From positions 1,116,001 through 1,180,000 of the forward strand of contig NZ_CP009747.1 in NCBI RefSeq assembly GCF_000800255.1: a stretch of DNA of 64,000 nucleotides, read 5' to 3'. This stretch comes from Pseudomonas parafulva. Lineage in GTDB: Bacteria; Pseudomonadota; Gammaproteobacteria; Pseudomonadales; Pseudomonadaceae. A program made the translations under genes and the position numbers. How positions within the stretch are numbered: the stretch's first letter is position 1; each line of letters starts with the position of its first letter. This document shows positions 18,337 through 26,513 of the stretch, piece after piece. Below the pieces are notes generated by a model, which saw only the letters and a list, made by a program, of their open reading frames with translations, was not told the origin of the DNA and searched no databases.

Positions 18337-19504
18337 AGGGGATCTCCTTTTCGAGGGTCGAGGTTTCCACTTCGGTCTTTGGCTTACGCGTAGAGGTGCG
18401 TTTCTTTCTCTCCGGACGCTTGCCTGGGCGAGCAGCCCAGAGGTAAGCGTTTTCGCGCAACCGTTCTTGGATAGCCGGTGGATAGTCTTCAAGCGTGGTC
18501 AATGGCGGAGTGGGCTTTCCGGGTAGGCCGGCTTCGCGAATAATCTTGGGCCAGCGCGGTTTCCAGCACAGCATGAGGCTCAGCCAGTGACCGGTTCCGA
18601 TGATCAGGAAGGCGGGCGAGATCAAGAGCAGGCCGATCTTGGTGATTCGGGAGGAAGTTCGAAAGTAGTGGGTCAGCCCTTCGAATTGAGGGGTGAAAGC
18701 TTGCCAGGGCCAAGGGAAGTGCGAGGTGATGTGGGGGCGTGGCAAACCCTCTGGCCCTTCATCCATGAAGCGGCGGATGAACTCCCATTCGGCTTGCAGT
18801 TCTGCGAAGTTGTTAGTGGCCTTGCCTACATGGACGAGCTCAGGATGAAGTGTGCCGGTGAACGAGGGTGGCCATATCAGCACTAAAGGAACGCCTAAGC
18901 TACCGGCAGCGGCATATTTTTTATCCGAGCCACTGCACATGACACCGTGCCAGGGGAGTGTGACGATGCCGCCACAGTACGATGGGCGATGCAGGTAGAC
19001 TTGCTGGGTAGTGCGGTTGAAGCGTATTAGCAAGTGGCGGGATGTGAACATCTCGAATCGCGTGAAGCGCAGTCCAAATTTTAAGTAAAGCCATAATGTA
19101 CCCACGCCCATGCTTAAGAAGAACAGAGCCAGGAAAAGTCGTTCACCGTAGGGTTCACCGTTATAATTTTGGCTAAGTCTGGCTAAAATTTTTATAGAAC
19201 TTGTAAAAACATAAATATCGCTAATTATCATAGATATTATAGTGAGAGATAGTATGCTTATCAGTCCGCGTTTATCCTCCCACATGCCGATACGCATTTC
19301 TAGTACTTGCTTGTTGTAAACATAGACTGGTCCGCGGCTCTTGGGAGTGTCGCAAGCAGAACTCTTGGCAGAGGCGAGCATTTCCAAGTCGTCGCTTTCA
19401 TATATGTCTTTTAGTTTGGGTTGTTTATGCTGCTTGTTAAAAGCGTCGCGCTCTTCTTTTGGATCGATGTACGAGAGCCATGTGAGCCATTCAACAAAAT
19501 ACAT
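18308..19504 (-). CDS. DUF6708-type membrane protein, candidate immunity protein (module A)
   Basis: 398 residues. At least three membrane segments are visible: about 82-103 (ILSLTIISMIISDIYVF), about 122-140 (LFLALFFLSMGVGTLWLYL) and about 291-310 (ITKIGLLLISPAFLIIG). The middle soluble region (LLIRFNRTTQQVYLHRP, then EWEFIRRFMDEGPEGLP) recurs in the module B protein. The C-terminus is Lys/Arg-rich. ATG 19504 overlaps the effector stop (TAATG), so the two are translationally coupled. Position after a putative pore-forming effector and membrane location suggest an immunity role, but this is inference. DNA around 19150-19300 is clearly AT-rich compared with its surroundings. Confidence 0.72.
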   Translation of the reverse strand: MYFVEWLTWLSYIDPKEERDAFNKQHKQPKLKDIYESDDLEMLASAKSSACDTPKSRGPVYVYNKQVLEMRIGMWEDKRGLISILSLTIISMIISDIYVFTSSIKILARLSQNYNGEPYGERLFLALFFLSMGVGTLWLYLKFGLRFTRFEMFTSRHLLIRFNRTTQQVYLHRPSYCGGIVTLPWHGVMCSGSDKKYAAAGSLGVPLVLIWPPSFTGTLHPELVHVGKATNNFAELQAEWEFIRRFMDEGPEGLPRPHITSHFPWPWQAFTPQFEGLTHYFRTSSRITKIGLLLISPAFLIIGTGHWLSLMLCWKPRWPKIIREAGLPGKPTPPLTTLEDYPPAIQERLRENAYLWAARPGKRPERKKRTSTRKPKTEVETSTLEKEIPCETHRADRP

Positions 19505-22113
19505 TATATGACCTCGCTAATCGCATAGAACAAAGCTTCAAGCTCTTCCACATCTTCTGCGTAACCTTGGTGAGATAGCTGAAGGCGGAAGCAGCATTTA
19601 CTGCACCATTTTTCTAGCGCGTTTTCATCGATGACCAGTAAGGCGATGCTGCTGGCGAGCACGATGGTGCTTCCAATCCAACTCAAGCGACTAAGCCAAA
19701 GCATGGCAGCCCTATTAGCGGCCAATCGCACAGATGATCTTGACAAGAGCGCGTATGATTTACTTGCACGAGCAGCGGGGTCTCTAACCGACAGCCAATG
19801 GAAGAACGCACTACCCTGAGAGAACGCTATGCCTCCTTGTCCCAACAGAAGAACAATGGTAGATACCGCCCTCATTCTGTAGGCTAGTGCTGGTAGTGAT
19901 TTGGATCTATCACTTGCATCGCGCGCGTCGGAAAGGTCCCAAGTAATACTGACAACCCCACCCACTGTCGCTAACCCAGCCCCCCACAACCGATAACGCC
20001 CCAGGCTAACTTGCGCACCCCGCGCAGTAACGCTGTTCTCCCCAATACCTCTAAGCGTTACTTCAGTCCCCACTGCAAGTAGTTCCATCCCTGCAGCCGC
20101 ACTGGTCAATGCGGCCGCAGTCACTTCGCTCCAGAAGCGTCGGTTCATGTCATCTTTCCGTCCCTGCAACAGCAGCAACCCGGCCTCCAGCAGCAGTAGC
20201 GCACTGGCCACACGCAGGCGATAGAACTGATTGCCGTGTACCCCGTGCAAGGTCTCGACATAAGCGCGATCAAGGCGGCGCACGACAGGTGCCGCGACAC
20301 GACCGGCCGACGCGGTTTGACCGTCCAGCGCCTGCTCACTCAGCCGCAGGTTCACTGCTTGCTCGCCCAGTGAGGCAATGAGGTAAGTGCTCAGGCGTCG
20401 GTACAGCAAGCGATCGACGCTGCCCGGTGCCCCCACTGACAAGCTCTGTCGCCCCAATTGCCCGAGCCAGACCAACGCGCCGGCCGTGTTGGCGGGGCTG
20501 TGTTGCGCGAGCTGGTCTAAATGGCTATCGACCTGGCTGAAGTGTGCGGCGAGTTCCTTGGCGTGTTTGAGCGACGTATCCAGTTGCTGCCAATGATCGC
20601 CATCCGGCGGCAATGCAGCCAGTTTTGCGCGCGTCTGCTCGAGCACCTCTGCGGTCCCGCGCTGGTTGAAGACAAACGAGCGCAGTGCCAAGTTATCGGG
20701 GGAAATATTGTCGGCGTGCCACCATCTGGCAAGTAACGCTGCGCCGGCGGGCACGCCTTCGAGACCGACCACGCACAGCCCTGTCTGGTGTGCAAAGCAT
20801 AGGCCGTTGTCGATGTCGTTCTCGTCGTAGTGGGCAAGTGCGTTCAGCAGCTCGGAGGACTTCAACCACGCGAGGTGATCTGCCGCTCTGGACTCGGCCA
20901 GACGTTGTGCTTCACGGCTCTGCACATCGAACGAATCAAGGTGTTGGTGCATACCTTGTAGGTTCACCTGTGACAAGTAGCGCTCCTCGAAATGCTTGGC
21001 AAATTCGCCGCTTCTCGCACGGGTCTCGAGACTCTGCCTTTTCAATTCACTGGCGCTGTCGAGAATGGCTTCTTGGGTCTGCGCCCACCATTCGGCCATC
21101 TGCGGATGAACGGCCTGTTCGCTGGGGGCGAGATAAGCGCGCATCGCCTCTTTATGGTGATCGACCAGCGCGGCGACTTTGCGCTCAGTGAATTGCTGAT
21201 GCAGTTCTGTGAATGCGTGTGCGACCAGAACCTTGCGCTCGTTGCTAGGGCCGTCTTTTTCGGCGCCGGATTCCAACCAGTGCTTGAGGTGCTCCATGCC
21301 AGCGTTGCGCCAGGCGTTGAGTTCCTGAGTAATACCGATGGCATCCTCCACCACGATGGCGACCCCCCTTGCTTGAGGTCTATCGCCCAAAGGACCCAGT
21401 GCTTGCCGCGCCGCGGCCAGTGAGCTGATGCTGGGGGCACTGAATACTTGGGCGTCCAGCAGCGTGCGCAACGCGTCGTTGGATTCGGCGGCAAAGTCGG
21501 CGACAAGCTCCAATTGGTCGTGACGAAGCATGTAAGGCCTGGGCGTCGGACAGCTGGGACCGGCGAAGGGCGCTATGTTCAAGGCCGGTAGCCTGTCGCG
21601 TCGACGCAGCAATTGTTGCTGGGCGGCGATGGTCAAAGGGTCAGGGCTGTAGAACAGGCGCAGTTCAAGCAGGTCATCGAGGTCCTGCACCTGGAACGCC
21701 CAAGCCATGTTGCGAATGAAGGCCTGGAGGGTTTGGGTACCGGATGGTTGAGGCTCTGGATGTTCAGGATTGACGAGCGACAGGGCCCCGTTCGCGGCGA
21801 TTCGATAGGGTAGATGCAGACTGTTTCGCCCAGTGCTTTTGCGCTTTTCCATGACATACAGGAAGCCTTCGCGAAGCGGGCGAATGGCGTAGTCGGCATG
21901 ACCCAGCGCCGTGATGCGATGAGGGTGACGCAGGTGGTCAGGCAGGGCAGGTAATCGTTGCCGCTGGTGGGTGCTGCCGCCCACGGCGGCATAGCGTAAT
22001 GGCAGCACCGTAAAGGTGCGTGTGCAGGTGACCTCCGGGCCTTTGGAAAAAGGATCGTGCAACGCCTCGCAGTTCTGCTGGTTGATTTCTAGCAGCGTCT
22101 TCAGATCTAGCAT
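19504..22113 (-). CDS. VasX-like T6SS effector, BTH_I2691 type (module A)
   Basis: 869 residues. The N-terminus (VLPLRYAAVG..., then ALGHADYAIRPLREGFLYVM) matches the VasX N-terminal/MIX-type region of large T6SS effectors. A long helical middle follows. The last about 230 residues contain several hydrophobic helices (ALLLLEAGLLLL, MRAVSTIVLLLGQGGIAF, IGSTIVLASSIALLVI), consistent with a colicin-like pore-forming end. Predicted role: a toxin delivered into target-cell membranes. It starts 9 bases after the DUF4123 gene with AGGGA upstream, and overlaps the DUF6708 gene. Pore formation is inferred from family and helices. Confidence 0.78.
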   Translation of the reverse strand: MLDLKTLLEINQQNCEALHDPFSKGPEVTCTRTFTVLPLRYAAVGGSTHQRQRLPALPDHLRHPHRITALGHADYAIRPLREGFLYVMEKRKSTGRNSLHLPYRIAANGALSLVNPEHPEPQPSGTQTLQAFIRNMAWAFQVQDLDDLLELRLFYSPDPLTIAAQQQLLRRRDRLPALNIAPFAGPSCPTPRPYMLRHDQLELVADFAAESNDALRTLLDAQVFSAPSISSLAAARQALGPLGDRPQARGVAIVVEDAIGITQELNAWRNAGMEHLKHWLESGAEKDGPSNERKVLVAHAFTELHQQFTERKVAALVDHHKEAMRAYLAPSEQAVHPQMAEWWAQTQEAILDSASELKRQSLETRARSGEFAKHFEERYLSQVNLQGMHQHLDSFDVQSREAQRLAESRAADHLAWLKSSELLNALAHYDENDIDNGLCFAHQTGLCVVGLEGVPAGAALLARWWHADNISPDNLALRSFVFNQRGTAEVLEQTRAKLAALPPDGDHWQQLDTSLKHAKELAAHFSQVDSHLDQLAQHSPANTAGALVWLGQLGRQSLSVGAPGSVDRLLYRRLSTYLIASLGEQAVNLRLSEQALDGQTASAGRVAAPVVRRLDRAYVETLHGVHGNQFYRLRVASALLLLEAGLLLLQGRKDDMNRRFWSEVTAAALTSAAAGMELLAVGTEVTLRGIGENSVTARGAQVSLGRYRLWGAGLATVGGVVSITWDLSDARDASDRSKSLPALAYRMRAVSTIVLLLGQGGIAFSQGSAFFHWLSVRDPAARASKSYALLSRSSVRLAANRAAMLWLSRLSWIGSTIVLASSIALLVIDENALEKWCSKCCFRLQLSHQGYAEDVEELEALFYAISEVI

Positions 22114-22122
22114 GAGCGGTCC

Positions 22123-23004
22123 CTAGCGAAGTAACGGGTGCAGGTGTGTTTCAAGGCGTTGGGCAAGTGGCAGTCTTTGCTCAAGAGACTCTTTCATGGC
22201 TGCCTGCCAAATCGGATCGAGCGTCAGCCTGTCGCCAAGCAGCGCTGAATAGGTGACGTAGGTGATCAAGTCTTGTTGCTCGATAAATCCTGTTTCTCGC
22301 GCAGCAGCGAGGTACTTGCGTACCCTGCCCAGACGTACACCGTGGCACTGTTCAGATTGCCCACTTGCGGTCAGCGAGCTTTTCAATTGATCGGCGAGTC
22401 GATGTTCAAGCGGGTCTCCTGCCAGTGCCTCCCAGCACGCATGGTCTAGCGTAAGGTTTTTGAGTTCATCGGTTGCCGATCTGTCGCCACCCATCAAACA
22501 GCACCAGATTTCTTCATCGGCATCTGGATAAGGCACCCACCAACTATGGATGGGCGCAAACCATTCGACGATTCCAGGCAGATCCTTACGTGCATGCAGC
22601 ACACGCAGACATTGTTCGGTGTGATAGCGCAGTAAGTAGCGTTGGCCGTCAGGTGCCAGAACGGTGTTGGCTTGCGCCAAGTGCGTGGCTAACGCAGCAG
22701 CAGGCAACGCGCTGATGATCCAGCCGCAGATTGCATCGGTTGCGAACTCGCTCAACTCCCAGAAGAAATCAGATTGGCCCTGTAATGTGGTGTTGGTGGT
22801 GGCTGCATATAAACCAGTGCCGAACTGGCGCACGTTGCTGAGCTCATCCTGTTGCATCAGTGGACATAATATTCCGCGCTCCCGCTTTACCAGGCTTTCC
22901 ACCTGGCCAGTGCTTAATCGGGAAAGTTCGAGAACAGCGGAAAGTCGATAGTGTTCTGCTTGCCGTAGAGGCCGGAGTAGTTTTTCGACGAAAAGGTCTT
23001 TCAT
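22123..23004 (-). CDS. DUF4123 family T6SS effector adaptor (module A)
   Basis: 293 residues. The segment GQRYLLRYHTEQCLRVLH followed by WFAPIHSWWVP is the DUF4123 core, found in Tap/TEC chaperones that load an effector onto a cognate VgrG. ATG 23004 overlaps the vgrG stop (ATGA). The gene lies between vgrG and effector, the canonical adaptor position. Expected partners are the VgrG A tail and the module A effector. Confidence 0.87.
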   Translation of the reverse strand: MKDLFVEKLLRPLRQAEHYRLSAVLELSRLSTGQVESLVKRERGILCPLMQQDELSNVRQFGTGLYAATTNTTLQGQSDFFWELSEFATDAICGWIISALPAAALATHLAQANTVLAPDGQRYLLRYHTEQCLRVLHARKDLPGIVEWFAPIHSWWVPYPDADEEIWCCLMGGDRSATDELKNLTLDHACWEALAGDPLEHRLADQLKSSLTASGQSEQCHGVRLGRVRKYLAAARETGFIEQQDLITYVTYSALLGDRLTLDPIWQAAMKESLEQRLPLAQRLETHLHPLLR

Positions 23005-25187
23005 TCGTTCTCCCCTTCCATGCGAATGACATTGCGACCTTCTGCAATGGCTTTCAGTAGACAGCTGATGCAGATGGGTTCCGCGGGCGCTGGCGTGGAA
23101 CTTATGGCGAGGTTATGTGTGCTTCCTGTCGGGCTTTGGGCGACGGGGCCCTTGATTTTGATTGCAACGGCGTCAAGTGTGATGCCGCTCCCATCGAGCC
23201 TCAATGTTGCTCCCGGAGCCTTGATGGTCAGACTGTTTGATACCTGAAACTCTATGACTTGCGTTTCTTGGCGAATCGCTTGCCCAGCCCTTAGCTCAAC
23301 ATGTCCAACCACCTGTTGCTCCAAGTGGCCTCCAATCTCTATCGAGTGATTGGCTGTGGTTTTGTCGCACCTGTTATTACCCACCTGCTCGGTACGGTCT
23401 TCTGCAGTTGTGATCATGCGATGGCGGCCTATTTGAAGCACGTCATCCCGGCCTATTTGACGATGATGGTCTCTTCCAACTTTCAAACTTTGATCGTTAC
23501 CCACTTCCTCGTGTCGGTCATGACCAATGTTGATCTGCTCATCCCGCGCGACACGTTCAGATCTATCATTTCCAATCTGGGTAGTCTCATCGTGCTTGAC
23601 CACATTGTTCTGATCCCGCTCGGCATGAATGAACACCTCTTGCCGTCCCAGTTCATCCTCGAAGCGCAGCTCATTGAAACCATCCCCTTTGTGGGTCTGG
23701 CTCTTGATGGTCATGCGGGTCTTGTGTTCGGGCAGGTCATAGGGCGGCAGTTGATCGCCACAGTAAGTGCGCCCGGTAATCATGGGTTGGTCGGGGTCGC
23801 CATTGACGTACTGGATGATCACGTCCTGGCCGATGCGCGGAATGGCCATCGAGCCCCAACTGCCCCCGGCCCAGCCTTGGGAGACGCGCACCCAACAGGA
23901 GCTGAACTCGTTGTTCTCGCTCTCGCGATCCCAAGGGAAACTGACCTTGACCCGCCCCCACTCGTCGCAATAGATCTCTTCACCCTTCGGACCGACCACG
24001 GTGGCCATGTGCGGACCGTCGATTCGCGGTTTTGCCAGTGGGGAAGGTCGCCATTCGGTCTGGCCGGGGACTAGTACGGCGGTCTGTTGATAGCGCGTGC
24101 TCTGGTCGATGCTTGTGGCTTCTTCCTGCAGGCTGGTGAGCTGGCTGCCCTTGTGAGTGACCGTGTTCACTCGCCAGTGGGCATTGAGGTCGCCTCGCGG
24201 GTGTCCGGTCAGCGTGAAGCTCAGGCCCGGTTGCAGGCGAACATCGTCACCCTCGACCTCCGCAATGCGGACATCGTGACGCAGTGCCGTGATCCGGTTT
24301 TCGGTGAACGGCTTACCCACGGCATCGCGCTTGTAGCGGCCTGGGTAATCGAAGTATTCGTAGTCTTTGGATTGATGTTCCAGGAAGGGCCCGGCGGCTC
24401 TGTGCTCCTGTCGATAGGCAGGGTTGGTGAAGGTGTAATCGCGCTGAACCTGGGCAGCGGTGCGCACCTGCTCGCTGTAGCGTAAGCGCCGAAGGCAGGG
24501 CATGGCTTGATCGCCACCGCTGCTGGCTTGGTACAGCACGCTATCAGGGGCTACAGGCTCGTCGTTATCAAAGAAGCCCTCGTCTCCATCCTCGGGCTTG
24601 ATGGCGCCATGACTGATCAGCCCGAGTGATTGCAGCCGATCGGTGAGGATCAGTTTGTGCAGCTTGTCACTGTGCACGAAGCGGTAGACAAAACCTTCCT
24701 CAGCAGCAAGACGAGCGATGAACGCCAGGTCCGTCTCGCCGGCCTGGACGCAGAACTCGCGGACCTGGTGGTCCATGCTGGCACGTATTTCGTACTGGTC
24801 GATGCCCTGGTGCTTGAGCATCAACTCAAGAATTTGCGGCACGGTCTTCTGTTGGAAGATACGCCAGTTCGAGCGCAAGTCGGCACGGGCCAGTTGTGGC
24901 TCAACCAGCGCGTGATAGTAAGTGCGATAGAAGCCACTTTCAGCCTGGCTGAAACGGCTGACCAGACCGTGCACGTAGCGCACTGGGCGTGCACCTTCCC
25001 AGAGGGTGAATAGCACGGGCTGGTCGAGCAGCTTGCCAAAGTCGATATCGTGGTCGTGGCTGACCAGTTGAAGTTCGAGCGTGAACGGCTGGCTGATGCC
25101 CTCGTTGAGGGTGAACGACACCACTTCGAACTGGGCGTTGCCAACGAGTGGCTGGAAGCTGTAACGCAATTTGGATTGGCTAGGCAT
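23001..25187 (-). CDS. vgrG: VgrG spike protein (module A)
   Basis: 728 residues. Order: gp27-like base (about 1-330, beginning [13 protein letters not shown]), gp5 OB-fold (about 390-465, [20 protein letters not shown]), then a beta-helix needle with repeated IGxD/VGxD units (about 535-640) and a DUF2345-like end. The last about 60 residues include a CISC motif. No fused enzymatic domain is seen. ATG 25187 was chosen (AGGGA upstream, alignment with VgrG B); the frame is open to 25280. The first about 534 residues are almost identical to VgrG B, the remaining about 194 are not. Confidence 0.95.
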   Translation of the reverse strand: MPSQSKLRYSFQPLVGNAQFEVVSFTLNEGISQPFTLELQLVSHDHDIDFGKLLDQPVLFTLWEGARPVRYVHGLVSRFSQAESGFYRTYYHALVEPQLARADLRSNWRIFQQKTVPQILELMLKHQGIDQYEIRASMDHQVREFCVQAGETDLAFIARLAAEEGFVYRFVHSDKLHKLILTDRLQSLGLISHGAIKPEDGDEGFFDNDEPVAPDSVLYQASSGGDQAMPCLRRLRYSEQVRTAAQVQRDYTFTNPAYRQEHRAAGPFLEHQSKDYEYFDYPGRYKRDAVGKPFTENRITALRHDVRIAEVEGDDVRLQPGLSFTLTGHPRGDLNAHWRVNTVTHKGSQLTSLQEEATSIDQSTRYQQTAVLVPGQTEWRPSPLAKPRIDGPHMATVVGPKGEEIYCDEWGRVKVSFPWDRESENNEFSSCWVRVSQGWAGGSWGSMAIPRIGQDVIIQYVNGDPDQPMITGRTYCGDQLPPYDLPEHKTRMTIKSQTHKGDGFNELRFEDELGRQEVFIHAERDQNNVVKHDETTQIGNDRSERVARDEQINIGHDRHEEVGNDQSLKVGRDHHRQIGRDDVLQIGRHRMITTAEDRTEQVGNNRCDKTTANHSIEIGGHLEQQVVGHVELRAGQAIRQETQVIEFQVSNSLTIKAPGATLRLDGSGITLDAVAIKIKGPVAQSPTGSTHNLAISSTPAPAEPICISCLLKAIAEGRNVIRMEGENE

Positions 25188-25214
25188 AAGCAATCCCTGT
25201 CCGCCGTCTGAGGT
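23584..25214. repeat. Long direct repeat, copy 1 (vgrG 5' part)
   Basis: About 1,631 bp matching 30982-32612 with no indel (constant offset of 7,398) and about 20 substitutions counted by eye. It covers roughly 27 bp upstream of the vgrG start to codon 534. Both edges are abrupt. Confidence 0.92.
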
Positions 25215-25255
25215 TACAAAATGCCTAGGCAGCCCTGGCTGCCTGGGCGTATTTG

Positions 25256-25356
25256 CATGCGATTTGCCAATTTGGGTCACCTTCGATCAGCAACCAGCAT
25301 GGTCGGAGCAGTCGCCTTGGTGGCCATCGATTTGGCTTCTACTTGAAAGCTCGAGC
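25256..25356 (-). pseudogene. Degenerate 3' fragment of a PAAR gene at the module junction
   Basis: This stretch between vgrG A and the module B PAAR gene resembles the 3' end of the module A PAAR gene (18079-18180): shared runs include GCGATTTGCCAAT and GGTCACCTTC read on the + strand. The stop codon is lost and indels break the frame. It lies exactly where a PAAR gene would end if another module had once preceded vgrG A. Confidence 0.7.
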
Positions 25357-25364
25357 TCCTACGG

Positions 25365-25622
25365 CTAGTCAATGAGCCAACCTGAATACCCTTCGATCAG
25401 AGTTCCCCCATGACTGGTAGTGTCACCTTCTCTGGCTGCCGGCTGGCCATCAATGAGCGTGCAGTTTGCGCCGGTTTCAATAACAGCCCCGCAACTGATA
25501 CGGTCGCCCACGCGTGCGACGGCCTTGCCATCCATGGATGTTGCGCTTGCGCCGGTTTCTACCGTCCCTGCACCATGAAGTGGGCAGTCATGGGCGTGGC
25601 CGACGAGAACGATAGATTTCAT
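25365..25622 (-). CDS. PAAR-domain T6SS spike-tip protein (module B)
   Basis: 85 residues, single PAAR domain (HAHDCPLHGAGTV, GDRISCGAVIETGA, GDTTSHGGTLIEG), same length as the module A protein. ATG 25622 overlaps the stop of the DUF6708 gene (TAATG) with AGGAG upstream. It should sharpen a VgrG tip and may help dock the module B effector. About 180 bp with a PAAR relic separate it from vgrG A downstream. Confidence 0.92.
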   Translation of the reverse strand: MKSIVLVGHAHDCPLHGAGTVETGASATSMDGKAVARVGDRISCGAVIETGANCTLIDGQPAAREGDTTSHGGTLIEGYSGWLID

Positions 25623-26512
25623 TAGCGTCTCCTTTTGTCTGGCTGTGCAGGAGCCTCTTCGAACGCCTCTGGCGGAGGAAGCGCAGCCCGTACATTGAAT
25701 AGCCAGCAGACGCCATACCAGCAGACGGCGACTAAAAGGTTGTAGGGGAAAAGCACGGCCCAGAACGGCAGTTGCCAGTTTTTCTTGCCCTGGAGTTCCC
25801 CGGGCTCCCCGGTTCGCCAGGGAGCGTAATGACGCCAGGCTTCTGCTGGGGTTAGGCAAATGGCGTGCAGTGGTCGGTGCCACCAGTTAGGTTCACCAGG
25901 TGGCGGTAGATTGTCTGGGCCGTGGTCCATGAAATGGCGCAGGTATTCCCAGACTTCGGCGACGTGTCTGATGTCGGGGTCAGTGGGTTCGTTGCTATCG
26001 ACCCACAGGCAGTCCTTCTGGTGAAGGCTGCCATCCGCTCGGCAGGGGGCGAAGGCGAGTGCATAGCTGGTGGTGAAAGATGAGCCGCCGGATTCGGTGC
26101 GTTTGAAAAGGCCACCGCCAGTGTTGTGCCACTCAAAGACTAATGTCTTGCTCAAGCGTTTGTAGTAGATTTTTTGGGTGGAGCGATTAAAGCAAAAGCT
26201 TGATAAGCCTTTGATGAACCATATCCTATAAATAAGGAATGGGAAGAAGATGAAAGGCGCGAGTGTCATTCCGATTAGGAGTAAAAGGTCGCGCGAGAGG
26301 TTGCTCCACGTGTCGCCGGAAAGTAGGAGAGGGTAGAATCCGATTATTAAGCTGGCTGTGATTGCACAATATAGCTTTCCCATAAATACAGAGTCGGAAA
26401 CCCAAGGATTTATTAGGCATAGTGTGGTTTCTGATATGCTTGATACCTGTCCTTTAATGGCGGGTTTGTAGTTGGAGTTTAAAGATGGGTCGAATATCCA
26501 GAGGGTTGCCAT
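25622..26512 (-). CDS. DUF6708-type membrane protein, candidate immunity protein (module B)
   Basis: 296 residues, shorter than its module A counterpart. Hydrophobic segments lie at about 47-65 (LYCAITASLIIGFYPLLL), 75-97 (LLLLIGMTLAPFIFFPFLIY) and 248-270 (LPFWAVLFPYNLLVAVCWYGV). Shared core: FCFNRSTQKIYYKR, then WEYLRHFMDHGPDNLP. Start ATG 26512 is one base after the effector stop. The N-terminal half is AT-rich. Position and topology suggest protection against the adjacent effector; not demonstrated. Confidence 0.72.
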   Translation of the reverse strand: MATLWIFDPSLNSNYKPAIKGQVSSISETTLCLINPWVSDSVFMGKLYCAITASLIIGFYPLLLSGDTWSNLSRDLLLLIGMTLAPFIFFPFLIYRIWFIKGLSSFCFNRSTQKIYYKRLSKTLVFEWHNTGGGLFKRTESGGSSFTTSYALAFAPCRADGSLHQKDCLWVDSNEPTDPDIRHVAEVWEYLRHFMDHGPDNLPPPGEPNWWHRPLHAICLTPAEAWRHYAPWRTGEPGELQGKKNWQLPFWAVLFPYNLLVAVCWYGVCWLFNVRAALPPPEAFEEAPAQPDKRRR

Positions 26513-26513
26513 G

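Noticed and set aside
23400..23620. CRISPR-like short repeats in the vgrG tails
   Set aside because: The periodic sequence is in frame and encodes the IGxD/VGxD needle repeats of VgrG; there are no spacers or cas genes in the window.
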